In this document: one piece after another, positions 24,501 to 34,869 of the stretch
Layout of the letters: the number at the start of each line of letters is the position of its first letter
How positions within the stretch are numbered: the stretch's first letter is position 1
DNA from: Haemonchus contortus
Taxonomy: Eukaryota > Nematoda > Chromadorea > Rhabditida > Trichostrongylidae
Length of the DNA: 64,000 bases
NCBI GenBank assembly: GCA_000469685.2
Contig: LS997563.1
Location: forward strand, 5,068,781-5,132,780
Direction: 5' to 3'
Notes under the pieces: generated by a model
Databases searched by the model: none
Told to the model about the DNA's origin: nothing
Seen by the model: only the letters and a program-made list of their open reading frames with translations
Program-made: the position numbers and the translations under genes

Positions 24501-26643
24501 TAGAGACTTCGGACCACGACTTTTCACTCTCATCGTTGGATACGGAGGAGATGTATTCTCGTGAGTACCTACTACTTCTGAAAATGAACGGAACTGTCAA
24601 TTATTCAAATAAACCTAGGTTTCCCCTCTAAGGTGACTTATCAAACCCCCTCGGGAGTTCCCCCGCCTTCATGAGTAGGATTTCATGCCCTCTATTGATT
24701 TCGTTGGCTTACCTTTCCTGGGTATGCTCCTGCCGCGAGAAACACTACTGAACACCGAATTCAGGGTTCAATTGTTCGAAGATCCTGAGGGGATGAGGTC
24801 TTGTTGACCGGAAATCGGAAATCGAAACGTCGACTCCCGAAAATATGTTGAGTGAAAGGGTGGACTGTACAGTGAGAGGAAGATGAATGCGTTGATGGTT
24901 GATTGAGCATGTCATCCCTAACCGATGACGACATGGAGATAGGATAGCGCCCTAGAATTATTGCCTCCGATTGAAGGAATGACAGGTGACAGTGACATTG
25001 AATAGCGTTTGTGGTGAAATTTCGGGCCCCCTGAATAACCTAACCAAGTTGTGGAAGTTATCGACAGAAGAACGAAAGGAAAAAAGAAAGGGAAAGAAAA
25101 GGCAGGTCAGTCATGGGAGAGGAAATTTTTTGGGAGGCTATCTAGGAAGATAGGAATCAGTCTTTCTACTAATGACTTTACATCAAGGCGAAATGCCTAA
25201 AAATATCGAACTTCTCGCCTTTCTTGAAACAGAGCGAACTGTAAAAGAAAAGGGCTAAAAAATAAAAAAGAGAGAGTGGTGGTCACCCCAGCTATCGTTT
25301 TGGGGAGAGTTCCTCCAGAAAATCAGCTGTAAAAACAAAAAGCCGCTCCATCAGGCATTTCGATGTAGCCATTATGAATTCCTTCATGACGTAGCATCCA
25401 AGCAATTTGATAAAATTCCATTCGGCAACGTTTTGTGATCAAAAACAAACTTGAAACTCCTTCTCAAGCGTATTCAATTGGATGGGATCGTAATTTGAAG
25501 TGAAGAAGCTTTGGTCATTATAAGGGCAATCAGTGCAGGGTCATGACATATCGCTATCACTCCTGAACACCATTCATCCTACCTCAGTTATACCTTAGGA
25601 GCAGGTGTTTCAGTCTGCAATGTTCCCATGTTCTCTGCTCACCTGGAATATTCTTAGCTTTTTGACTGCATTGGGGTAACACATGTACCCAACAGATAGT
25701 TCATCCTGGCCTAGTGACCAAATTTAGCCACCCCTTTTGCTTATACGACCATCCATCCATTTGTTCCTCTGGTCAGTATAGCCTCCAAAAAAGTTCCTCT
25801 GGTCTTTGAACGGATTGATATGTGTGCTGCGAACACTAAATCGAAGCCCATTGCGTGTGTAGCAGTCGTTTCATGGGCTGTTTCGGCGGAAGAGGGAATG
25901 GCTGCCTCTGGTAACATTCGTCCAGCCTGACTATTTTTTCATGAAACGAAACAGCCAGAAGCTACGGGTCGATTTGAGGTTTTTCGTGACTCCTGGGGTT
26001 TAGGGAAATCAGATGAAAGGGTGTTTTCAAAACTGGAGCGTCGAGTAGAAGACGGCGCTGTTTTAAGAGAGGTGCAACACAGCTCCGTCTCCTACTCGAA
26101 TCCTCTAACTCTATCAGGTTATAGAAAACTAGGAGTTGATGCACGAAAGCTCCACTTACAGCCAAAAGTTAGATCATATCAAAGAGGGCTTTTTTGATAC
26201 ATTTCAGGCACAGATCCTGGTGGTGGGTACCGATCGTCGGTCCCTTCATCGGTGCACTCATCGGAGGTTGGCTTTACCAGCTCTGCATCGGATTCCATAC
26301 TCCTCAAGATGCTGAAGAGAAATACGTCGTATTGACTGGAAATCAGGAATTGAAACCCCTTACTGGCAAAGAGTAAGTTATTTTCAGTACGAAAGTAGTT
26401 GTTGAGGTTAGAATTAGGCCAGTAGACGAACGTAGAGCGTAGAAAAGTGAAAAAGCTTGGGATTCTTCAAAGTTTGTTTTAGTGTTGCCTACTAATCGTG
26501 CCGCCCTCGAACAAGTACGAATAGGTTTTTGAACGCTTACTGTAGCTTACTGTAGAATAGATATAGAAAAGTTAGAAAGTCGAGTAGAATCCTTCAGAAG
26601 GTCCACCGACATCTTCTATTTCAGAGTCGTTGAAGAGGCATAG
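21552..26643 (+). CDS. aqp: Aquaglyceroporin (MIP family glycerol/water channel), eight exons
   Basis: Exons: 21552-21638, 22232-22358, 23245-23382, 23453-23571, 24290-24376, 24433-24560, 26208-26372 and 26625-26643. They total 870 nt and join in frame with GT/AG borders to give 289 residues. Visible in the protein: first half-helix box HINPAV (NPA at 76-78); loop C motif IFASYP and following DQ near 139-157, as in GlpF-type channels; second box [12 protein letters not shown] (NPA 207-209, Arg210, Asp211). Asp after the second NPA marks aquaglyceroporins rather than strict water channels. Six hydrophobic helices are placed roughly at 17-38, 48-68, 90-112, 157-175, 186-203 and 233-254. Length is normal for the family. 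Known role of the family: passive passage of water, glycerol and small solutes through the plasma membrane. Introns are 593, 886, 70, 718, 56, 1647 and 252 nt. Closest known relatives should be the aquaglyceroporins of Caenorhabditis; which paralogue this is cannot be told here. Confidence 0.95.
21777..21792. repeat. Short CA repeat in aquaporin intron 1
   Basis: Eight CA units in a row inside the first intron. A simple microsatellite. Confidence 0.8.
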
Positions 26644-27000
26644 TCGTTGTCGCCAAATCTGATGCTACGTCGTTGTTACTGCGCTGCTGCTCGTTCCGCC
26701 GCTGCTACTACCTACTCTGATCTTATCTCCCTCTGTTTGATATATTATCTAATCATTAATCAATCAATCGATCGATCGTATTAGCTTGCCGGTTAGTATT
26801 ATCATGAAATATCATCGAACATCATTCATTACAGACACAATGAAGACATGAATACAACGCTGCCTCTTCTCCGAAATACCTCCTCCTATCTGTTATCAAT
26901 TTGAATTCTCGTCGAAATCTTTTTGTCATCCCCTTTTTTTCCTCTGCTGTCATTTTGTCGAATTTCGCTGTGCTTCAATAAAAAAACGTTTTTATCTGAG
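26644..27000 (+). other. Probable 3' UTR of the aquaporin gene
   Basis: The stretch runs from the TAG at 26641-26643 to just past the first good polyadenylation signal. It includes a short run of overlapping ATCA/ATCG units near 26755-26777. No other coding signal is seen on this strand. Confidence 0.6.
26977..26982 (+). terminator. AATAAA polyadenylation signal
   Basis: A perfect AATAAA follows the aquaporin stop codon by about 335 nt and is the first clear one downstream. Cleavage would be expected 10-20 nt later. Confidence 0.6.
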
Positions 27001-29439
27001 AAGCAAAAGGCAAGAAGGGGAAGGCAGTGATGGAGGCGTTCACGAGGGGAGACTGGATCATCCTCCCCGTGGAGGACTCCATACGGGGTAAAGGACAGGG
27101 ACAGAGTGACGACGACAGTGGCGTGTGGGACCACTTCGACGTATGTCTTTGATAGCGAACTTCGGAAAAGTGTAGATATGGCGCAATCGGGATTTTCAAT
27201 CACTCAAACCCCACCGGGAATTTGATATACGAAACTCACAGCCAGCCCTATTTTCCCCCTGGATCCTCGACAACGTAGTAGTGTAGTGGTTTTTAGTGGT
27301 TTTTTCTGTGGTGCAGGATTATCTACACCTGCATTCTTAGCGAATTATAAGCTATTTTAATCCTTGCTCCTTTTGAATGTCGAAAATATTTGTTTTGTTG
27401 TAGCGCTCTCAAGTCTGGATTGGGGAAGGGCATCAAAGGTTAAATTATGGGCGATGAGGGAGCACAACTATGGGTGGATGTTTTGTTGTTGGAACAGAAT
27501 TTTCATTCTGAAAATGCAGTCTGTAGTAACATCGTACCGAATTACGGCAATGGAGGAGCTCAATAAGGGCTCATGGTTTGTTTGGAACGCCCAGTGCAGC
27601 CAAGGGCGCCCACAATTGGACGTGTTGCGCAGCGTTCTGATACAGCTTCATCGGATAGAACATTGTTTGTCACCGTAATGTCACCCAGTACTTATTATAC
27701 CCACACAACACGGACAATTCCGAAATCGGAGGCCGAAACGCTGAATTTTCCAGGTTCCCTGAATTTTTTAAATTTTTTTTTGCCTTGGGCTGTTCTACTC
27801 ATCAGCTTCTTGAAGCAAATGGGTGATGTCCCATAGGGATGGTGACCACTTAATGAATGGGAGAGTAATTACTGGCGTTCTGTCGACAACCTTATGTTCC
27901 AGCCGGGAGCAGTTAAAATCAGCTTAATGAGGAGAACTGCAGCCTATTAAATCTTCTAATCAAGTCATGCTTAGATGATCCCCTCGTTAGCAGCTGTATA
28001 CGGGAAAACATTATCGCCATGGACTCGGGAAAGCAGAAAACAGGTTGTTGTTCTAGTAGCAGAGTACCAAAATGGGAAGAAGAAAGGCGAATAAATAACG
28101 TCTCAAATTACCAACTACATACTGGGCATGCTTGGCAGCTGAGGTTATTCTTCCACAGTATGCTGTAAACATGAGGGTTCTGAGTAATTTTATGAAAAAA
28201 AGGAGATCTGCGGTCACCGACTCAGCTTTTTCCCATATTCCACAGAAGGATGAAAAGCCAATGGCCTGAAACTGTGGAGCGGTGACAAGACGTTGCACTG
28301 CGCTTTCTGTTGGAGTGCGCCACGAACTTGCGCATACTTCTAAAATATCAAAGTGTTTGGAACCATGACTTGCTCATGCAGTGTCTAGCAAAGGCCAGGT
28401 CATCTCTTATTCCTTCAAATCGAGTTCAACTCCTAGAAAAAGGATGACGGTAGCCGAGTTCCGGTACTGTGTCGTCCGAGTGGGCTAAGGTCAGTCAATC
28501 ATCGGGCTGCTCCTTCATTTTGTAGCGTAGCACTTGTATAAGCCAATAATTATTCGAAATTCCTCAAATTCGACTACAATACAGACAGGGAATCTACTTT
28601 AAAGTTTACCTCGAGCTTCATGATTTTTCAAATCCGAACTGTTTTCATAATAAATGATTGTATTAATTGACACCCACATATGAATTTCTTCTACTGTTTG
28701 GCTCTATTGATTGATGTCACATTTTCATAGTGATAGAAAAGGAGGATGAGTGCAATGAATGTGTGCTGAGCGTTGATCCGTTGCGCACTTAAATTACGAT
28801 AGCTTCCTAATTGTTCGTGAAGAGGGTCATATTCCCATGAGGGTAAATGACTTCGTTGTCTCGCGACTGGATGCTGCCGTTTATTGTCGAAAATGCGAAA
28901 ACGAACACATAAAGAGTCATCTTTAGTCCAACTAGAGGAGGCAGGATATCTTAGCGTTTCGAATACTTCCAGCAAAAAGAAAACAAAAACACACTTGTAG
29001 ACAAATTATTCTGATGAATGCGTAAACGTAAAGAAGTGGAAAAAACTAGGAAGTATGGATCGAGCTGCTCAACTTATGTGCTCGGTTGTTTCATTTGATT
29101 CCACTCCGGATGGGCTTTTTTCGCTTCGATTTCTGTAGAAAAACCATGGACTCTGATATACAGGAGGGAAGCTATAATGTTAGCGGAACCACAACGTCCT
29201 TGATCCGAGATTGAATCATGCTTGGGAACTTCTATTTAAATGGCTGCTAGGTGACGTCAGCCTGGTTCAGAAGACTGGAAGCATCTACATTTTCTCCTGC
29301 CCTGACATCATGCAATAGGTGTAGGCGCTTAACTGTCCACACCATTAGGAGCACAAATTGAATGCATGGCGCAGCTTGCAAAAGGTGTGTCAATATTCCA
29401 GGAGCATTCCTCTTGATATTCTGGATAAATTACTTGAAG
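27001..29439. other. No supported gene downstream of the aquaporin
   Basis: Small frames at 26886-27203 (minus) and about 27030-27152 (plus, 40 codons) overlap and conflict. Weak tRNA-like pieces are seen at about 28375-28500. A SINE tail signature, ATGCATGGCGCAG, lies at 29361. Confidence 0.4.
28691..28975 (-). CDS. Hypothetical open frame
   Basis: A frame of 94 codons on the minus strand contains RFRIFDNKRQHPVARQRS and SWEYDPLHEQLGSYRN, then a hydrophobic end. No clear splice sites bound it and no family is recognised. Confidence 0.18.
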   Translation of the reverse strand: MLEVFETLRYPASSSWTKDDSLCVRFRIFDNKRQHPVARQRSHLPSWEYDPLHEQLGSYRNLSAQRINAQHTFIALILLFYHYENVTSINRAKQ

Positions 29440-29712
29440 GCTGTTGTGATGCTCCTGCAAGTGGTACACACGCATGGTCATGGGTTCGAATCTCGGCTCG
29501 ATTTCCTTCTAGGCTAACCAGGCCTCCCATACCTCAATTTGGACCATACTCATCTAGGAAGATAAAGCATCGACCTATGCATCGGTTGGTCGCCGCAGGT
29601 CATTATTCGGCCCCATACCCGTTCAGATTCGCACTCATTATTACGATTCCGAATAGGAGTTCAATGCGAGGGGCATTCCGGAACGGGATTCATCCAAGCC
29701 AAGACTTTTCTC
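29440..29712 (+). mobile_element. tRNA-derived SINE copy, A box worn
   Basis: The B-box region reads ATGGGTTCGAATCTCGGCTC at about 29478. The body follows with AAGATAAAGCATCGACC, GTTCAATGCGAGGGGCATTC and GGGATTCATCCAAGCCAAGA. The 5' end is less clear than in other copies. Confidence 0.72.
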
Positions 29713-32146
29713 CTTTCGTACAGGCTCCTCTGGGAGCACTCAACTAGGAACAAAGAAAGCGAATATAAGATGACGACAATAGGTCTTTTTTCATTTCCTT
29801 TGGGGTCAGAAAGCATGTTATGTAGGATTACGTATTTTGCGATGCTTCTCCTAGGTAATTACCAAAAGCTTACGTGGGCGTGAGAGGGTCAGAGTCCCAC
29901 GAACAACAGCTTACCCCATTGATGCTACGAACCCTTCCAACCCTCACCTCAGCCACGTGGCAATGTTATTCCTCAAAGCTGGATATTTCTAGCCAGACGA
30001 AACATTTGCATAGTAACGATGCACATCCTTATGTGATTTGGGTTAATGCATAATCATCCGGCGGTTTTTGAACAACATTATTCATGAAAAACGTAAATAT
30101 CCTACAGGAATGGGGTGACGTGCTGTTTTTTTTAAGCCATTGTGGCAACGGACGGCCTTGAAATAGTTCACGTCATTATTCAGTCTCCATAGTGCCTTCC
30201 GAACGATATGGGAGATCTTGTCATCTCTGACAGCTGTCAGAAGTGCCTGGTCGTCAGAATCTACTGTCGATCTCTTCTCTGCCTGCCTTTTGTCAAGTTG
30301 TTTAAGTGGGAAACCAAGGTTAAGGGTTTAGACATGGGGCATGAGAAAGTGGTGGATCAGTTAAGTCATGCGATATTTCAATGAGGACCATACCTCGTCT
30401 ATCTAATTATTTTTAAGAACGGCAACCATCGCATGCTTCTCATTTGTGGCACCTCATTCTTCCTCCTGTCTCGAAAGAATGGGGTCTGCGTGAGGCTAAG
30501 ATATGACATTTGACGATTTTCTTATTCTCATTTACAGGGCGTTTATACTACTCAAATAATTTTCCTATTCATATTTTTGGTTTATGGAACGTCTGATTGA
30601 GTAACCTTTTAGATATGACATGGTTTCGTTCACAAAGTCTTCAGATCGCCCGGTGCGAACTGATGGACGGGGAGGCTTATGTATAATAATGATTGAGTGA
30701 ACGTCAGATCATCACGTAAGACTAGTTAGAGTTACAATAACTGAGTCGCTAGGTCCCTGGGAAGCGAACACTATTACATTTGAACGTTCCTCCAATTTTA
30801 CTGTGAACGAGTTGTAAGCCTCTCAGAGCGAACCTTCAGAAATCTCCATTACTTCAGCACTGATCCAAGCATTTTTTCGCTCTAATTGAACTGCATCGCG
30901 GAATCTTCTATGAGGCGTTGTTCTCGAATAGGACCTTTCCTTATTAAGATTATTAAGATGTTCATCTTCTTCATTAAATGTTCTTTTGGTATCAAGCTGA
31001 TTCAGAAGATAATAGATAAGAAACCCTTAGAAGCCTGATTCACATTTTCGAAAAGAGGTTGGATATAGGAGCTATCGAGTAGAGAGACTGTTCGGTTTTT
31101 GATCAGCAATTATGTGAGCAGCGTACTGTGTGGGAGAAAAATAAAAATTTTGAATCTCAGAAATTCTACATTCCATTGCAATTCAGTTAATCACATCGCG
31201 TGAGACCCATCAAGGTGGGCGAATGAAGCGGAGCTCAAAACACAGGCATTTCTCATGTCTGGGAACCATACGAACGTGAAACCCTCCCCACAGCTCATCT
31301 CCTTCCTGACCTTCTTTTGGGTAGTTGACTAAGGTTCAGGCAAGATTCGAGAGGTTGAGTTCCCACCTGATTAACGGTCCATTTTCTATGCAAGAGTCAC
31401 GGACAAAGTTAAAGTGCTTCAGTTCAGGGACCTCTCCTTCTATCTAATTGGCGAGAAGTGCTTCCTTTTTTTTCATTCGATCAAACAGCTCCTTAATGGT
31501 GAAATTGCCGTGGAATTCAGCAAATTGTTCGTATAGAAACGTTTTCAAGGTGAAACTGCCTTACTTTTCGAAATACCGCTTTAGTCGACCAGTTCAGGCC
31601 CCCTGAAGTGAAGGGAAATTGTGTTCGTTACACCCGGCTTCATTGCGAGTGATCTGTACCTGTACCGGCGTCCCGAGGTTACTGTATCCTCATGATCTCT
31701 GAGTGGCGAATGGGTGTCATTTCTGATACGGTACCTCGGTACGGTTGTAGCACGTTCACCAGCTCATGATACGGGCGGCTTGCTCTCCGGCCCATTATGA
31801 CTTGCTTTCCTTTACTCGTTTTTTTACTAACTTACCCTTTTATTATTGCAATGAGTTCAGAATTTATAATTGCTCTTTGGCTGTCCATTTCGTTCTCCAT
31901 AATAATTTACAGTCGAAGAAGGTAGGAGAATACCAGTCGTTCCTTTCTTACGTTGTTCTTCTTTGAAACTTTTCACATCGGGCATTCCCAAATTGATTTT
32001 TGCTTTTCCATCTTCTTTTGCGCACTTTTAAGCGTAGCAATCAAATGAACGCAAAATGAAAAGAGCTTTCAAAACCATCTCCCGAAGAGAATTAGGGAAG
32101 AGAATTTGCCGACCCTAGTAAAATTTCATGTATCTCACGATTTCCA
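29713..32146. other. No gene seen
   Basis: No open frame of note. A 16 bp palindrome, TCTGACAGCTGTCAGA, lies at 30226-30241, and the sequence is otherwise plain. Confidence 0.5.
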
Positions 32147-32993
32147 TTGGGTTGTAACATAAGTTCGTAGAGTTTTGCGTTAGAGTTGCTTTACAACGAA
32201 TTGTTCTGTATCTTGACAAAGTGTATACAAGCGTTTGAAAGAGCTCTTTCTCCTCTACAAAGCTGTTTTACTTATTTTTTTTGGATAATTTAATTGATCG
32301 TCTTTTTTCTGGCTTAGAAATGGAATATCCAGGAGGAAAAAATCAGCGTTCTCGACATCTGTCTTTCTTTGCACTGCATCGAGGTCGAAAAGCAGCCGAA
32401 GCCGCTCGGGACATATGCAGTGTGTACGGGGAAGGTGTTTTAGGACATTCCTTGAAGCAGACGACGTGCAGAATTCGACGAAGAGCATCTGAAGGCACTA
32501 TTGAAGGAAGATGGTCGCCAAAAACTCGTGTGTTGCCTGAGAAAATGGTCTACATGCCCAGCTAAACCGTGTAAATGAGGCTATTCGGCTAAAAAAGCTA
32601 AAAAGACAAAGACTTTTGCTCCACGACAACGCCAGGCCCCATATTGCCCAAGTCGTCAAAACAGCACTCCAAGAGCTTGAATGGGAGATTCTTCAGCATC
32701 CACCGTACTCTAAAGAAGTTGCACCTACCGACTATCACCTTATCCGCTCTCTGTCAAACCGAATGAGGGGTGTTACCTTCGATAGCGAAGAGGATCTTAA
32801 AAACTGACTCAACTTCTTCGACACTAGACCGGCCGATTTTTGGCGAAACGGCATCAATAAATGGTCGAGAAATGGGAGGAGTACGAAGACAATAACGGGG
32901 GATACATCATTGACTAATTTGTTATTATAATTTTTGTTTTTTGTTCAAATAAACCTTTGGGAAAAAACTCTACGAACATGTGTGACAACCCAA
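32147..32993 (+). mobile_element. Internally deleted mariner-family element
   Basis: The left end begins TTGGGTTGTAACATAAG and the right end, reverse complemented, begins TTGGGTTGTCACACATG. The two repeats agree at 27 of 30 positions. A TA follows the right end; the left neighbour is CA, so one target base has changed. The element is 847 bp, well short of about 1.3 kb. It belongs to a different subfamily from the copy at 7049, judging by the unrelated end sequences and by transposase wording such as ARDICSVYGEGVLG and ILQHPPYS. Confidence 0.9.
32320..32900 (+). pseudogene. Remnant mariner transposase lacking the first catalytic Asp
   Basis: The N-terminal block (GRKAAEAARDICSVYGEGVLG) is followed, after a frame change, by FDEEHLKALLKEDGRQ. 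The sequence then jumps to QLNRVNEAIRLK and LLLHDNARPHIAQ, the second Asp block, and PPYSKEVAPTDYHLIRS, the third Asp block. The GRP linker and the whole TGDEKW region with the first Asp are missing, which explains the short element. A TGA after EEDLKN breaks the C-terminal block, whose FFDTRP and FWRNGIN wording continues beyond it. It cannot encode an active enzyme. Confidence 0.88.
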
Positions 32994-33175
32994 TACAATA
33001 TCAAAGCGAACATCTGTGGCTCAGATAAAATCTAAGAAAGGACTCGGCATCTGCCTTCTTTTTACCCTTGTGTAAATATAATAGTAGTGATGTTGCAGAA
33101 CGGGCTTCTTAGCTACACAGGATCAAGAAAGTTTCAATCTCAACTATGTGTAGCGACAGACAAGAAAAAACTGCC

Positions 33176-33177
<2 letters not shown>

Positions 33178-33218
<41 letters not shown>

Positions 33219-33386
33219 CACAGACACATAGAGAGACAGACAGACAGACAAACAGACAGTAAAAGAGACAGACAGACAGACAGACAGACAGGCAGACAGA
33301 CAGACAGACACACAGACACATAGAGAGACAGACAGACAGACAGACAAACAGACAGTAAAAGAGACAGACAGACAGACAGACAAACC
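33178..33386. repeat. CAGA tetranucleotide microsatellite with higher-order structure
   Basis: About 200 bp of CAGA units with regular interruptions. The variant block CACACAGACACATAGAGAG appears twice, about 94 bp apart, and GTAAAAGAGACAGAC also appears twice, so a larger unit was itself duplicated. The open frames through it on both strands (QTDR and CLSV repeats) come from the lack of stops and are not genes. Confidence 0.97.
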
Positions 33387-34590
33387 ACTTCTTACTGAAA
33401 AAATAATTCTCTGTCCTCTCACTTCGTCAGAGACCGTCTTCCTTGTAGGAAACATTCCCGCATTTCAGTAACACTTTCTGGATAAGGTAACTTTTTCTAC
33501 ATGCAATCGTATATTCTACTTACTCTTCATGAATAACCTTGTACCGTTATTATCAGTACGTTCTACCTTTCCCTTTTATAAAAGTGTGTAAAAGAAGTTT
33601 CGTATTTGACTGGTGTGTCGATCGGCCTATTTGGTTTGGATGTACGGAAAGAGACTTTCTGTGACGAACTTCTCCGCCCGGCCTGCTGTAACAGTTCTTT
33701 GCCAAATCAAGTGTACTGTACCATTTACGTCCAAATTTGCTAATTTTGTGGGTTGAGGTGAAAAATTTGGCCGAGCGCGGCATCAAAAAATAGCTAAATA
33801 CAGGTAGAACATCACCTGGGAGGAAAGGTGACCAATAGTTCTCACGTAAACCTCTCAGTAAATGGTGATCTAATGTGCTACGGTAGCTCTGCCCGGTGTT
33901 TTTTCTTGGAACTCGTGAGAAGTTCTTGGAAATTAATACGTTCTATGGGAGTGGAAGTAATTCACACCAGTCTCAAAAAATTTTATAACTTTCTGATTGA
34001 TGAAAGAAATTGAGCCATATATTTCACTTCCTTATTACTTAATTACTCCTGGTTTCCCCTTGTTCACAAGGAAGCAGTCCTGTTCTCATACATGGGAGCC
34101 ATTCATGGGACTTGGGCAAAGTTTGCCTCATCCTCATCGGTAATCCAGTATAACGTTCCGAATAGGAATTCGCAAGGAACGAACAGTCTCACCGCCGCCC
34201 ACTTGAATTCAACGAAAATATCTCCGAAAGTTGAAAATGTCGAAAAAACCATCTCATTTACTTCGCCCTAAATTAGTGTCATGTACTCAGCAAGACTTTT
34301 AAGGAGTGTTGAATGCAGAAACTGTATATGCAGTTATCTACAGCCTTGAAAATGAACAATAGAGACAGTACAAAACCCACCAATCATTCTCACATTGTAC
34401 TTGGTGAAGTCGAGTACATGGCGCACTCTGGAGCGAGTTCTGGACAGTTCATCGTCACAGAACAGTCAGCTCCTACAGACACAAAAGCGTGCACCCCATG
34501 TACATCCAATTACTTTCCAAATGGAACTTAAGTGCATGGCGCAATATGACATGAAACGTTTTCGATTCTTTTGAGTAGGTACTTATAAAG
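33387..34590. other. No supported gene; SINE tail signatures
   Basis: ACATGGCGCACTC at about 34418 and GCATGGCGCAATA at about 34533 look like separate SINE tail remnants. A 77-codon minus frame at 33553-33786 is not recognised. Confidence 0.4.
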
Positions 34591-34869
34591 GGCGGGGGTG
34601 GTCTAATGGCAAGAGGCGCACTTCACGCACGCATGGTCACGGGTTCGGATGCCCACTGTTTATCCACTTATGCAACGAGAGCTTACATCAATCCGGGGTC
34701 AGTTATTGGTCATAGACTGTCTGGGAGGATAAAATCACTGACTTGTACATCGGCTGGCCATTGCAAGTCATTGTATAGGCTACATCAGCATTCAATACGA
34801 AATCACGATTTTGAATGGAAGTCGAGTGCAGGGCGTAGACGGGATTGATTGAGCCTTCAAGACTTCATC
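34591..34869 (+). mobile_element. tRNA-derived SINE copy
   Basis: A-box TGGTCTAATGG at about 34599 fits the pol III consensus. The B-box has decayed to GGTTCGGATGCC. The body is well kept: CTGTCTGGGAGGATAAAATC, GACTTGTACATCGGCTGGCC and GCAAGTCATTGTATAGGCTA. The end reads GGGATTGATTGAG. Confidence 0.82.

Noticed and set aside
27030..27152. 40-codon plus-strand frame after the aquaporin
   Set aside because: Protein-like wording but very short, in conflict with minus frames, and without splice or polyadenylation context.
29440..29747. 129-codon plus-strand frame
   Set aside because: It lies across a SINE copy and its flank and has no other coding sign.
30226..30241. 16 bp perfect palindrome
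   Set aside because: No neighbouring structure or repeat copy; could be chance.
33178..33386. CRISPR-like or coding repeat
   Set aside because: Plain tetranucleotide microsatellite; no unique spacers, and the reading frames are low-complexity on both strands.
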